Positions 16,753-24,524 of a stretch of 64,000 nucleotides of DNA are shown here, one piece after another. A model generated the notes under the pieces. The model had not been told where the DNA came from. It saw only the letters and a program-made list of their open reading frames with translations, and made no database searches. The DNA comes from Roseateles_B flavus (GTDB lineage: Bacteria; Pseudomonadota; Gammaproteobacteria; Burkholderiales; Burkholderiaceae_C), in NCBI RefSeq assembly GCF_039872765.1, contig NZ_JBDPZC010000009.1:140609-204608 (forward strand). The letters are read 5' to 3'. The stretch's first letter is position 1. Each line of letters begins with the position of its first letter. Made by a program: the position numbers and the translations under genes.

Positions 16753-17079
16753 TCATGCGGCTTCCTGGTGCCGGCCGGCCAGGAGGATGGAGGCATGCAG
16801 CCGGGACACCTGGTCGTTGGCGGCGGCCGGCTTGCCATGGCTGGTCAGCAGGCCCCACACCAGGTCGTCGTCCATGCGGAAGCGGCACAGCAGGGTGTTG
16901 CCGGAGGAGATCTTCATGATCTGGGCCGGAGTCAGGGTGGCGATCAGCGTCGCCGTCTCTTCCGAGATGCCCAGGCGGAACAGGGCCTGCTCGCGATCGG
17001 TGCGGATCAGGCTCTGGGCCAGCATCAGGTACGACAGATTGGCTTCACGGATCTCGGTGAGGATTTGATCGGCATTCAT
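16753..17079 (-). CDS. flhD: Flagellar master regulator subunit FlhD
   Basis: A 108-residue protein that with FlhC forms the top-level activator of flagellar genes. The family pattern is clear: EIREANLSYLMLAQSLIRTDREQALFRLGI, then seen as MKISSGNTLLCRFRMDDDLVW. An AGGAG ribosome site lies just upstream of the ATG at 17079. It is the first gene of the flhD-flhC-methyltransferase unit. The upstream region to about 17240 should contain its promoter, but no convincing sigma-70 pair was recognised there. It ends 210 bp before flhC (see the hairpin element). Confidence 0.95.
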   Translation of the reverse strand: MNADQILTEIREANLSYLMLAQSLIRTDREQALFRLGISEETATLIATLTPAQIMKISSGNTLLCRFRMDDDLVWGLLTSHGKPAAANDQVSRLHASILLAGRHQEAA

Positions 17080-17235
17080 GTCGGGCTCCTGTGTGTCGCT
17101 TCAATTGCGTGTCAACGTGAGACGAATTGTGAAGAGCACAACTGGAACGAAACATCAGCCCATTTCCGTCGATGAAGTCCCGGTATTTCTCAGCCGCTTG
17201 TCAGGCAAATTCCTACAAGCCTGTCGGCCGAACCA

Positions 17236-17273
17236 AAGAAGAAAGGCCTGCTGCACGGGGGCAGAAGGCCTTT
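17236..17273 (-). terminator. Likely terminator of the TPR gene
   Basis: On the minus strand AAAGGCCT (17273-17266) pairs with AGGCCTTT (17249-17242) around a 16-nt loop, followed by a pyrimidine-rich TTTCTTCTTT stretch. It lies 45 bp after the stop of the gene at 17318 and upstream of flhD. Confidence 0.65.
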
Positions 17274-17317
17274 GCGGGGGCATGCCGCCCCTGGAGGCGG
17301 CTGGAAGGGCGGGCTTG

Positions 17318-17809
17318 TCAGCCTTGGGATGACAGGCCGGACGCCTCGTTGGCGCGGGTCTGCAGCCGGGCCAGTTCGACGCGCACCAGGCCCACCAGCT
17401 CGGGAGCCTCGCGTTCCAGACTGATCAGGCCCTGCCCGGTCATCAGCTGGGTGAGCACCTCCAGGGCCGCAGCCTCCTCGCCCAGGCCTGCCAGGGCAAA
17501 GCCCAGGGTGTAGAGGCTGGCACCGTGGTGAGGCGTGATGACCAGCGCCTCGCGGGCGTAGCGCACCGCATGGGTCAGCTCTCCGGCGCTCAGCAGCAAG
17601 GCAGCCATGTCACTCAGCAGCTCGTGGCTCAGCGGCTCCTGTTCCAGTGCACCGGCCAGCAAGGCCAGGCCCTGGCCCAGGCGACCGCGGGAGGCCTCGG
17701 CAAAAGCCGCGTTGCGGGCCTGAGCCAGCAGCCACTGGGCTTCGGGGTTGGGATTGATCATGGCGGCGGGCAAGGCCTCGCGCGCGCCTTCAGTATGGGT
17801 CGAACGCAT
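17318..17809 (-). CDS. TPR-like protein under a sigma-28 promoter
   Basis: A 163-residue protein with no signal peptide or membrane segment. It contains two or three tetratricopeptide-like helix pairs (AQWLLAQARNAAFAEASRG, LLSDMAALLLSAGELTHAVR, ASLYTLGFALAGLGEEAAAL). The ATG at 17809 stands 6 nt after an AGGAG ribosome site. Upstream at 17898-17924 is a close sigma-28 promoter match, so it is probably a late flagellar gene. It lies between flhD and the flagellin genes. TPR proteins usually bind other proteins; a role as a chaperone, or in flagellin export or glycosylation, is only speculation. I do not recognise a named family. Confidence 0.75.
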   Translation of the reverse strand: MRSTHTEGAREALPAAMINPNPEAQWLLAQARNAAFAEASRGRLGQGLALLAGALEQEPLSHELLSDMAALLLSAGELTHAVRYAREALVITPHHGASLYTLGFALAGLGEEAAALEVLTQLMTGQGLISLEREAPELVGLVRVELARLQTRANEASGLSSQG

Positions 17810-17897
17810 GTGCATCTCCTGCAGATAGGCCGTGCGGGGCCGTTGAAAGGGACGCAAACAATGCATGGCCTGCCATCGCTGACCGGCAGGGGCAGGC

Positions 17898-17924
17898 TTA
17901 TCGTCCGCGTTGGCGCCCACTTTA
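17898..17924 (-). promoter_or_regulatory. Sigma-28 promoter of the TPR gene
   Basis: On the minus strand TAAA (17924-17921), 15 nt, then GACGATAA (17905-17898), matching GCCGATAA at 7 of 8. The first part continues as TAAAGTGG. It lies about 90 bp upstream of the start at 17809. Confidence 0.65.
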
Positions 17925-18277
17925 GGGATCGCCCCTCCCTGCCAAAGGCTTGAAAAGCGGGGTCTGCCGCCTTCATCTCGGCGCCTGCCTCGTCCGGTGC
18001 GGGCCGAAATAGCAGACAGGGCCCCGCCTCCAGTGGCATGAGGGCGCGGCCCGCAGCAGCGTGCTCCTGACGCTCACCTCTTGCCTTCTTCCACCTGTGC
18101 CGCGGCGACGACGCGGCCCACCTTTCAGCAAAGGACGCCCGAGCCCCTCCAGCCCCACCTGACGCCAGACCGGCATTTCTTCACAGTCCAGGCCCGCTCC
18201 CGCCTGTTCTTGAAACGAAGAAAAGCACGGCAAGTCCCCCGGCTATTCAAAAGATCACAGGTCTTGACAAAAAGCCC
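17925..18277. other. Intergenic region between the TPR gene and the fliC1 promoter
   Basis: About 350 bp without a gene I can support. Short open frames exist in several frames but lack ribosome sites or recognisable products. It is flanked by divergent sigma-28 promoters (17898-17924 minus, 18278-18305 plus). A TTGACA hexamer is at 18264-18269 but lacks a matching downstream box. Confidence 0.6.
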
Positions 18278-18305
18278 TCAAGTTCCGACTGGGGGGCTCC
18301 GATAG
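18278..18305 (+). promoter_or_regulatory. Sigma-28-like promoter of fliC1
   Basis: TCAAGTTC (18278-18285) followed by TCCGATAG (18298-18305). The gap after TCAA is 16 nt, one longer than in the other sites here. If used, the fliC1 leader would be about 215 nt long, longer than those of the other flagellar genes in the window. Confidence 0.6.
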
Positions 18306-18524
18306 CCATTCCAACGGGTCTGGAAACAGGTTCGTGGTCCGGTTAGGAGGCCGAGAACGGGCACCTCGATGGCAAGACGAGGTTCCGGCTTCAACGGTTG
18401 ACTAGCGCCGGGCGGTGCAGAGCGGCAGGTTCGCCTGTCGGGCTGCAAGCACGGGTGTCAGTACCCGGGCACCCGAGTCACGTCGGCGCTAAGCCGGGGT
18501 TCTTCAAGCTGAAAGGAGCACATC

Positions 18525-19433
18525 ATGCCCGCCGTCATCAATACCAATCTGCTGTCGCTGAACGCACAGCGCAACGCCAACACCGCGCAGTCTGCGCTGG
18601 CGGTGTCCATGCAGCGCCTGTCCTCGGGCCTGCGAGTCAACTCTGCCCGTGACGATGCCGCCGGTCTGGCCATCGCGGAACGCATGAATTCCCAGGTCAA
18701 GGGGATGAATGTGGCCATCCGCAATGCCAACGACGGCATCTCCCTGGCGCAGACGGCTGAAGGCGCACTGGGCAAGGTCAACGACATGCTGCAGCGCATG
18801 CGTGAACTGGCCGTGCAGTCGGCCAACGGCACCAACAACACGGATGACCGCACCGCGCTGAACAACGAGTTCTCGCAGCTGCAGAGCGAAATCACCCGTC
18901 TGACCAACAACACCACGTTCAACGGCCAGGCCACCCTGACCACCACCACCTCGTTCGACTTCCAGGTCGGCGCGAACGCGACCAGCAATGACGTCATCTC
19001 GATCTCCGGGCTGAACATGCTGGGCACGACCACCGCCGCCGGCAAGAACGACGGTGCGCTGGCTGAAGTGACCAACGCCACCAACACGGACATCCTGGCC
19101 GTCGGCGCCGCCGGCTCCGGCACGACCTTCGACGCCTACACCGGCGCCACCAAGGGCGCCCTGGACTCGGTGGCGAAGATCGACCTGGCCATCGCCCAGG
19201 TGAACGTGGCACGCTCGACCTTCGGTGCAGCGCAGAACCGCATCGACGCGGCGATCTCCAGCCTGCAGGTCTCGGTGGAGAACCAGTCTGCCGCCCGCAG
19301 CCGCATCATGGACGCTGACTACGCCATGGAAACCGCCAACCTGAGCCGAGCGCAGATCCTGCAGCAGGCCGGCACGGCGATGATCGCCCAGGCGAATCAG
19401 ACGCCGCAGCAAGTGCTGTCGCTTCTTCGATGA
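18525..19433 (+). CDS. fliC: Flagellin 1
   Basis: A 302-residue filament subunit, exported by the flagellar type III system and assembled outside the cell. The N-terminal D0/D1 region (MPAVINTNLLSLNAQRNANT, LSSGLRVNSARDDAAGLAIA) and the C-terminal D1/D0 region (ARSRIMDADYAMETANLSRA, QQVLSLLR) are typical. The centre is short, so the outer D2/D3 domains are almost absent. It differs from the other two copies mainly at residues about 140-230 and has Lys/Asp changes in the N-terminal helix (SARDDAAG, QVKGMNVAI). An AAAGGAG ribosome site precedes the ATG. A terminator follows. Confidence 0.97.
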   Translation: MPAVINTNLLSLNAQRNANTAQSALAVSMQRLSSGLRVNSARDDAAGLAIAERMNSQVKGMNVAIRNANDGISLAQTAEGALGKVNDMLQRMRELAVQSANGTNNTDDRTALNNEFSQLQSEITRLTNNTTFNGQATLTTTTSFDFQVGANATSNDVISISGLNMLGTTTAAGKNDGALAEVTNATNTDILAVGAAGSGTTFDAYTGATKGALDSVAKIDLAIAQVNVARSTFGAAQNRIDAAISSLQVSVENQSAARSRIMDADYAMETANLSRAQILQQAGTAMIAQANQTPQQVLSLLR

Positions 19434-19523
19434 CCCTGGGCCAGCCCCGCTGGCCCTGAGCTCCAACGCTGCGACGACCGTCGAGGTCAAAGGGCAAAGC
19501 CCGCCAGCGCAAACACCCTAACA

Positions 19524-19571
19524 GGCCGCCAATCACCCCGCTTTTCAGGTGATTGAGCGGCCCCTCTTTTC
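19524..19571 (+). terminator. Rho-independent terminator after fliC1
   Basis: GGCCGC (19524-19529) and AATCACC (19531-19537) pair with GGTGATT (19548-19554) and GCGGCC (19557-19562), followed by CCTCTTTTC. A second GC-rich hairpin, GGGCCAGC/GCTGGCCC, lies at 19438-19456 right after the stop. Confidence 0.85.
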
Positions 19572-19582
19572 AAGGTCTGACC

Positions 19583-19609
19583 TCAAGCGCATCCACATCG
19601 GTCCGATAA
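19583..19609 (+). promoter_or_regulatory. Sigma-28 promoter of fliC2
   Basis: TCAA (19583-19586), 15 nt, then TCCGATAA (19602-19609), 7 of 8 to the consensus. It starts just after the fliC1 terminator and would give a leader of about 165 nt, so fliC2 is probably its own transcription unit. Confidence 0.75.
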
Positions 19610-19783
19610 CCCTCTCAACGGGTCCCAGCTCGTTAGCGACAAGCGACAGCGGCCACCGCCTCTCCCCTCGAGAGCGCACCAGGCCGGCAGCGCAGGCACA
19701 TCGCCCGCACTGTCACTGAAGCGGCCGCGACGCTGGTCTGCTTGGGCTCGGTTTCCATTCATCGGTACTGAAAGGATCGCGTC

Positions 19784-20698
19784 ATGCCTCAAATCATCAA
19801 CACCAATCTGCAATCGCTGAATGCACAGCGCAATCTGTCGATGTCGCAGAACTCCCTCTCTGTCAGCATGCAGCGCCTGTCGTCGGGCCTGCGAGTCAAT
19901 TCCGCCAAGGACGACGCCGCCGGCCTGGCCATCGCGGAACGCATGAACACCCAGGTGCGCGGCATGACCGTGGCCATCCGCAATGCCAACGACGGCATCT
20001 CGATGGCGCAGACGGCCGAAGGCGCGCTGGGCAAGATCGGCGACATGCTGCAGCGCATGCGTGAGCTGGCCGTGCAGTCCGCCAACGGCACCAACAACCA
20101 GACCGACCGTGAAGCGCTGAACAACGAGTTCACCCAGCTGCAGAGCGAAATCACCCGCCTGGCTGCCAACACCTCCTTCAACGGCCAGCCCGTGCTGACG
20201 GGCACCACCGGCTTCACCTTCCAGGTGGGCGCCAACGCCACGACGAACGATCAGATCACCATCACCGGCGTCGACATCACCGGCACCACCACCAGCGCCG
20301 GCACCAATGCCGCGGCCCTGGCCGAGGTGATCAACACGACCAACACCGACATCCTGAACGTGGGCGCCGCCGGCACGGGCACCACCTTCGACGTCTACAC
20401 CGGCGCCACCATCGGTGCGCTGGATGCCATGGCCAAGATCGATCTGGCGCTCTCGCAAGTGAACACGGCACGCTCGACCTTCGGTGCGGCACAGAACCGC
20501 TTCGATGCGGTGATCTCCAGCCTCAATGTGTCGGTGGAAAGCCAGACCGCCGCCCGCAGCCGCATCATGGATGCCGACTACGCCTCGGAAACCGCCAACC
20601 TGAGCCGCGCCCAGATCCTGCAGCAGGCTGGCAATGCGATGGTCTCCCAGGCCAACCAGCTGCCGCAGCAGGTGCTTTCGCTGCTGCGCGGCGGCTGA
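19784..20698 (+). CDS. fliC: Flagellin 2
   Basis: A 304-residue flagellin very close to the first and third copies. It begins MPQIINTNLQSLNAQRNLSM and ends QQVLSLLRGG. The D0/D1 parts are conserved, including LSSGLRVNSAKDDAAGLAIA, and the middle is reduced. It has the best sigma-28 promoter and its own terminator of the three, so it may be the main filament protein (inference). A GAAAGGA ribosome site stands before the ATG. Confidence 0.97.
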   Translation: MPQIINTNLQSLNAQRNLSMSQNSLSVSMQRLSSGLRVNSAKDDAAGLAIAERMNTQVRGMTVAIRNANDGISMAQTAEGALGKIGDMLQRMRELAVQSANGTNNQTDREALNNEFTQLQSEITRLAANTSFNGQPVLTGTTGFTFQVGANATTNDQITITGVDITGTTTSAGTNAAALAEVINTTNTDILNVGAAGTGTTFDVYTGATIGALDAMAKIDLALSQVNTARSTFGAAQNRFDAVISSLNVSVESQTAARSRIMDADYASETANLSRAQILQQAGNAMVSQANQLPQQVLSLLRGG

Positions 20699-20726
20699 TC
20701 CCGGCGCCGCAAAGGCGCCCAGCAGG

Positions 20727-20768
20727 AAGGCAGCGTCTCGCCCAGGGCGGGGTGCTGCCTTTTGTTTT
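20727..20768 (+). terminator. Rho-independent terminator after fliC2
   Basis: AAGGCAGC (20727-20734) pairs with GCTGCCTT (20754-20761), with an inner GC-rich stem, followed by TTTGTTTT (20761-20768). Confidence 0.85.
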
Positions 20769-21004
20769 GGCGGTGGTTTCACCCCTTTATCGAGTCTTTG
20801 GAGACGCACGAGCACTTTCAGAATTCGTCCAACACGTCAGGAATTCCCGGCGTGGATTCCGGAGCCCTCCGGATCGCAGTCAGGTTCAGTTCCGGCCTGA
20901 TGCCTTTCGCGGGGCGACTCCGAAGATTTCGTTCCTGAGCGCACAAAGCGCCGGAGCGCCGTCCTCGGGGTCCGAACCCTCCGGCAATTTGCAGGAGTGC
21001 TCAA
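20769..21004. other. fliC3 upstream region without a clear sigma-28 site
   Basis: This 236-bp region should hold the fliC3 promoter. A TCCGAAGA box is seen near 20919, but no TCAA or TAAA lies 15-16 nt before it. The other two flagellin genes have clear matches, so fliC3 may be expressed weakly or by another sigma factor. A GCAGGAG ribosome site is at the end. Confidence 0.5.
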
Positions 21005-21919
21005 ATGCCCCAGACCATCAATACCAACATCGCCTCGTTGAATGCGCAGCGCAACCTGAACATGTCTCAGGGGATGCTGAGCGTCGCGATGCAACGCCTG
21101 TCCTCCGGCCTGCGAGTCAACTCGGCCAAGGACGACGCCGCCGGCCTCGCGATTGCGGAACGCATGAACACGCAGGTCCGAGGCATGACGGTGGCCGTGC
21201 GCAATGCCAATGACGGCATTTCGCTGGCGCAGACGGCTGAAGGCTCGCTCGGCAAGATCGGCGACATGCTGCAGCGCATGCGTGAGCTGGCGGTGCAGGG
21301 TGCCAACGGCACCAACAACGTCGACGACCGCTCCGCGCTGAACAACGAATTCCTGCAGCTGCAGACCGAAATCGGACGGCTGGTGCGCAACACCACCTTC
21401 AACGGCTCGCAGATCCTCACCGGCGCGGCGACGACCTACACCTTCCAGGTGGGGGCCAACGCCACCACGGACGACCAGATCCAGGTGGCGGTGAGCGACA
21501 TGCTGACCACCACCACGGCAGCGGGCAAGAATGACGGCGCGCTGGCGGCAGTCATCGACACCACTGCCACGGATATCCTGAACCTGGGCGCTGCCGGCAC
21601 CGGCACGACCTTCGATGTCTACGCCGGCGGCACGCAGGGCGCCCTGGATTCACTGGCCAAGATCGACCTGGCGCTGGCGCAGGTCAACCTGGCCCGGTCC
21701 ACCTTCGGTGCGACGCAGAACCGCTTCGATGCCGTGATCTCCAATCTGCAGGTCGCGGTGGAGAACCAGGCCGCCGCCCGCAGCCGCATCATGGACGCCG
21801 ACTACGCGCAGGAGACCTCCAGCCTCTCGCGGGCGCAGATCCTGCAGCAGGCCGGCAACGCCATGGTCGCGCAGGCCAACCAGCTCCCGCAGCAGGTGCT
21901 GCAGCTGCTGAAGGGCTGA
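21005..21919 (+). CDS. fliC: Flagellin 3
   Basis: A 304-residue flagellin, MPQTINTNIASLNAQRNLNM to QQVLQLLKG. The conserved ends match the other two copies; differences cluster at residues about 110-150 (LVRNTTFNGSQILTGAATT) and 160-230. The conserved SANGTNN of the other copies reads GANGTNN here. No consensus sigma-28 promoter was found, unlike fliC1 and fliC2, so timing or level of expression may differ. A GC-rich hairpin follows the stop. Confidence 0.96.
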   Translation: MPQTINTNIASLNAQRNLNMSQGMLSVAMQRLSSGLRVNSAKDDAAGLAIAERMNTQVRGMTVAVRNANDGISLAQTAEGSLGKIGDMLQRMRELAVQGANGTNNVDDRSALNNEFLQLQTEIGRLVRNTTFNGSQILTGAATTYTFQVGANATTDDQIQVAVSDMLTTTTAAGKNDGALAAVIDTTATDILNLGAAGTGTTFDVYAGGTQGALDSLAKIDLALAQVNLARSTFGATQNRFDAVISNLQVAVENQAAARSRIMDADYAQETSSLSRAQILQQAGNAMVAQANQLPQQVLQLLKG

Positions 21920-21936
21920 GCCATCAGGCGGCAGCC

Positions 21937-21985
21937 TGCAGGCCGAGGCGGTTTCCCGATGCTTTCGGGAGACGGTCTCGGCCTG
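21937..21985 (+). terminator. Strong hairpin after fliC3
   Basis: GCAGGCCGAG (21937-21946) pairs with CTCGGCCTGC (21976-21985), with an inner TCCCGA/TCGGGA stem. No T-run follows, so it may act as an mRNA-stabilising hairpin or a weak terminator rather than a classical one. Confidence 0.55.
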
Positions 21986-22011
21986 CGGGCGCTGAAAAAA
22001 CGCAAAAAGCC

Positions 22012-22038
22012 CTAAAGTTCGCTCCGACCCTGCCGAAG
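22012..22038 (+). promoter_or_regulatory. Sigma-28 promoter of fliD
   Basis: TAAAGTTC (22012-22019), 11 nt, then GCCGAAGA (22031-22038). The first box matches the TAAAGTTT consensus at 7 of 8, the second GCCGATAA at 6 of 8, with canonical spacing. The fliD start is 35 bp downstream. Confidence 0.75.
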
Positions 22039-22072
22039 AGGGCTTGGGGCAGTGTCTTTTTGAGAGGATGCC

Positions 22073-23476
22073 ATGGCGAGCATTACTTCAGTGGGGATTG
22101 GCAGCGGATTGAATGTCGAGGACATGATCTCGAAGCTGATGTCCGTCGAACAGACACCCATCAACAACATCAAGAAGGCCTCCGCCGGCCTTCAGACCAA
22201 GATCTCAGCCTATGGGCAGATGCAGGCCGCGATGTCGGCCATGCAGACCGCCGCCCAGAAGCTGAGCGACCCGGCCACCTGGTCCGCCTCGTCGGCCAGC
22301 AGCTCGGACGCCACCGCCGTCACCGTGAGCGGCCCGAGTGCCGGCACGCAGAGCCATGTGATCACCGTCAGCCAGCTCGCCACAGCGCAGAGCGTGGCCA
22401 GCGGCGTGTTTGCCAGCGGCACCAGCACCGTCGGTGAGGGGACGCTGACCATCGCCCTGGGCAGCTGGGAAGGCGACCCGCCCGTGTTCACCGGCAAGTC
22501 GGGCAGCAGCTCGATCAGCGTCAACATCACGGCCACGGACACGCTCAACAGCATCCGCGACAAGCTCAACGCAGCCAATGCCGGCGTGGTGGCCAGCGTG
22601 GTCAGCGATGCCGCAGGCACGCGCCTGGTCATCCGCTCGCGTGACAGCGGGCAGACCAACGGCTTCCAGATCAGCGCCTCGGACCCCAGCCTGGCCGCCC
22701 TGAGCTATGAAGGCCCGGCTGCCGGCGGCATGAGCCTCAAGCAGAGCGCCGGCAATGCCACCTTCAACATGGACGGGCTGGACCTCAGTTCCGAATCCAA
22801 CACCCTCACCACCGTCGCCGACGGCCTCACGCTGACCCTGCTGAAGACCAGCACCACGGCCATCAACATCGGCAGCAGCACGGACACCGCGGCCATCAAG
22901 AAATCCATCACGGACTTCGTCACCGCCTACAACGGCCTGATGAACCTGATGCGCGACCAGACCAAGTACGACTCGGCCACCAAGACCGCCGGCACCCTGC
23001 AGGGCGATGCCAAGGCCATTTCGCTGCAGCAGATGCTGCGCAACGTCAGCGGCGGCTCGACCACGCTGGGCGGGGCCTTTGCGCGCCTGGCCGACATCGG
23101 CCTGGACCCCGGGCAGAACGGCACGCTCACCGTCAACAGCGCCAAGCTGGACAAGGCCCTGGGCAATCTGGGCGACCTCAAACGCTTCTTCAGCGCGGTG
23201 GACGTGACCGACGCCAGCCACAACGGCTTTGCCAAGAAGTGGAACGAATTCGCCAGCAAGAACCTGAGCACGGACGGGGCCATCTCCGTGGGCCAGACCG
23301 GCCTGCAGAAGCGCATCAAGGAAAACGACAAGCAGATCGACCGGCTGCAGGACCACCTGGACCTGATGGAGAAGCGCCTGCGCGCCCAGTACACGGCGCT
23401 GGACACCAAGATGGGGCAGCTCAACGGCCTGTCGGCCTACGTGACGCAGCAGTTCTCCAACAAGTCCTCTGGCTGA
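22073..23476 (+). CDS. fliD: Flagellar filament cap protein FliD
   Basis: A 467-residue hook-associated protein 2 that caps the filament tip and helps flagellin fold and insert. The N-terminus SVGIGSGLNVEDMISKLMSV and the C-terminal coiled coil (LQKRIKENDKQIDRLQDHL, YTALDTKMGQLNGLSAYV) are characteristic. The middle is variable and rich in Ser and Thr. A GAGAGGA ribosome site precedes the ATG. It stands between the flagellin genes and fliS, with its own promoter and terminator. The export chaperone FliT is encoded at 24135. Confidence 0.96.
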   Translation: MASITSVGIGSGLNVEDMISKLMSVEQTPINNIKKASAGLQTKISAYGQMQAAMSAMQTAAQKLSDPATWSASSASSSDATAVTVSGPSAGTQSHVITVSQLATAQSVASGVFASGTSTVGEGTLTIALGSWEGDPPVFTGKSGSSSISVNITATDTLNSIRDKLNAANAGVVASVVSDAAGTRLVIRSRDSGQTNGFQISASDPSLAALSYEGPAAGGMSLKQSAGNATFNMDGLDLSSESNTLTTVADGLTLTLLKTSTTAINIGSSTDTAAIKKSITDFVTAYNGLMNLMRDQTKYDSATKTAGTLQGDAKAISLQQMLRNVSGGSTTLGGAFARLADIGLDPGQNGTLTVNSAKLDKALGNLGDLKRFFSAVDVTDASHNGFAKKWNEFASKNLSTDGAISVGQTGLQKRIKENDKQIDRLQDHLDLMEKRLRAQYTALDTKMGQLNGLSAYVTQQFSNKSSG

Positions 23477-23499
23477 GGCGCTGTCCTGCCTGCTCTGAC

Positions 23500-23525
23500 A
23501 AGGCGCCCCGCGGGGCGCCTTTTTC
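23500..23525 (+). terminator. Rho-independent terminator after fliD
   Basis: A perfect palindrome of 20 bases (23501-23520: AGGCGCCCCG and its complement) is followed by TTTTTC. It stands 25 bp after the fliD stop. Confidence 0.9.
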
Positions 23526-23587
23526 ATTCAAACTGTCCACTCACAAACCCACTGCTTTCCCCGTGCAATTCGTCGCGTCGCGGAGGC

Positions 23588-23614
23588 TCAAGTTTCCCGC
23601 CGGCATGTCGAAAA
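23588..23614 (+). promoter_or_regulatory. Sigma-28 promoter of fliS
   Basis: TCAAGTTT (23588-23595), 11 nt, then GTCGAAAA (23607-23614), 6 of 8 to the downstream consensus. It starts 61 bp before the fliS ATG. Confidence 0.6.
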
Positions 23615-23648
23615 ATGTCTCAACACGGCCCAACAGAGAACTGAGCAT

Positions 23649-24080
23649 ATGTACGGCAACTCTTCCCCCTTCGCATCGCGCACGCATCGGGCCAGCGCCA
23701 TGTACAGCAAGGTCGGTCTGGAAACCGACGTGCTGAATGCCAGCCCGCACCGCCTGGTGACCCTGCTGTTCGACGGCGTGCACGACGGCATGACCCAGGC
23801 CATCGGCCACATCCAGGCCGGCAACCACGAGATGAAGAACCGCAGCCTCGGCCGCTGCGTCCGTATCCTGGACGAAGGGCTGAAGGCGGCCCTGAACCTG
23901 GAATCCGGCACCCTGGCCCGCGACCTGCGCGACCTCTACGCCTACCTGTGCATGCGCCTGACGCATGCCAACCTGCACAGCGACATCGCCACCATCCAGG
24001 AATGCCAGCGGCTGCTGCAGCCCATCCGAGAAGCCTGGCATGCCATCGGCGAACGCGGCGACACCAAACGAGTGGCCTGA
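23649..24080 (+). CDS. fliS: Flagellin export chaperone FliS
   Basis: A 143-residue helical chaperone that holds flagellin monomers for export. Seen are YSKVGLETDVLNASPHRLVTLLFDG near the start and the helix with ARDLRDLYAYLCMRLTHANL, both typical of the family (tyrosine-rich early segment, LYxYL). It is followed after a few bases by fliT, and the two with ycgR probably form one unit from the sigma-28 site at 23588. Length is normal. Confidence 0.95.
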   Translation: MYGNSSPFASRTHRASAMYSKVGLETDVLNASPHRLVTLLFDGVHDGMTQAIGHIQAGNHEMKNRSLGRCVRILDEGLKAALNLESGTLARDLRDLYAYLCMRLTHANLHSDIATIQECQRLLQPIREAWHAIGERGDTKRVA

Positions 24081-24134
24081 ACCATGCGCGTCAAAACCAC
24101 GACAGCCCGCCCACCCAGCATTCCGGACAGCCCC

Positions 24135-24434
24135 ATGAACACCCACCTCATCAGCTACTACGAAGCGATCGAACAGGCCAGCGCCGACATGCTCTCCGCG
24201 GCCCGCTCGGGCAACTGGGATGAAGTCGTCAAGCTGGAAGGCGCCTGCGTGCTGCTGATCTCGCAGCTCAAGCATGCCGCCCAGCGCGAGCAGCTGGCGC
24301 CCGAGGAAAGCCAGCTCAAGACGCGCATCATGCAGCGCATCCTGCTCAACGACGCGGAGATCCGCCACCTCGCCGAGCCCTGGCTCGATGATCTGGATCA
24401 GGTGCTCAGCGGCAAGTTCAAGACCGTACACTGA
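24135..24434 (+). CDS. fliT: FliT-type flagellar chaperone
   Basis: A 99-residue helical protein, MNTHLISYYEAIEQAS onward, ending LDQVLSGKFKTVH. Position after fliS and size fit FliT, which in enteric bacteria is the chaperone of FliD and inhibits FlhDC. The match is by pattern and context, so moderately sure. An earlier in-frame ATG at 24084 would add 17 residues of unusual composition; 24135 gives the start I would expect, although neither has a strong ribosome site. Confidence 0.8.
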   Translation: MNTHLISYYEAIEQASADMLSAARSGNWDEVVKLEGACVLLISQLKHAAQREQLAPEESQLKTRIMQRILLNDAEIRHLAEPWLDDLDQVLSGKFKTVH

Positions 24435-24441
24435 AGACTTC

Positions 24442-24466
24442 GAAGCGCACCCCGGTGCGCTTCTTC
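24442..24466 (+). terminator. Likely terminator after fliT
   Basis: GAAGCGCACC (24442-24451) pairs with GGTGCGCTTC (24454-24463), followed by a short TTC run. The loop is very tight (2 nt, or 4 if one pair opens) and the T-run short, so termination may be partial before ycgR. Confidence 0.55.
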
Positions 24467-24524
24467 ACATCACGGCCGCCGCCCAATGGCGCGGCAGGCC
24501 GCCCGCTGCAACTGGTCCGCCCCG

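Noticed and set aside
20769..21004. Sigma-28 promoter for fliC3 at TCCGAAGA near 20919
   Set aside because: No TCAA or TAAA lies 15-16 nt upstream, so the site is incomplete.
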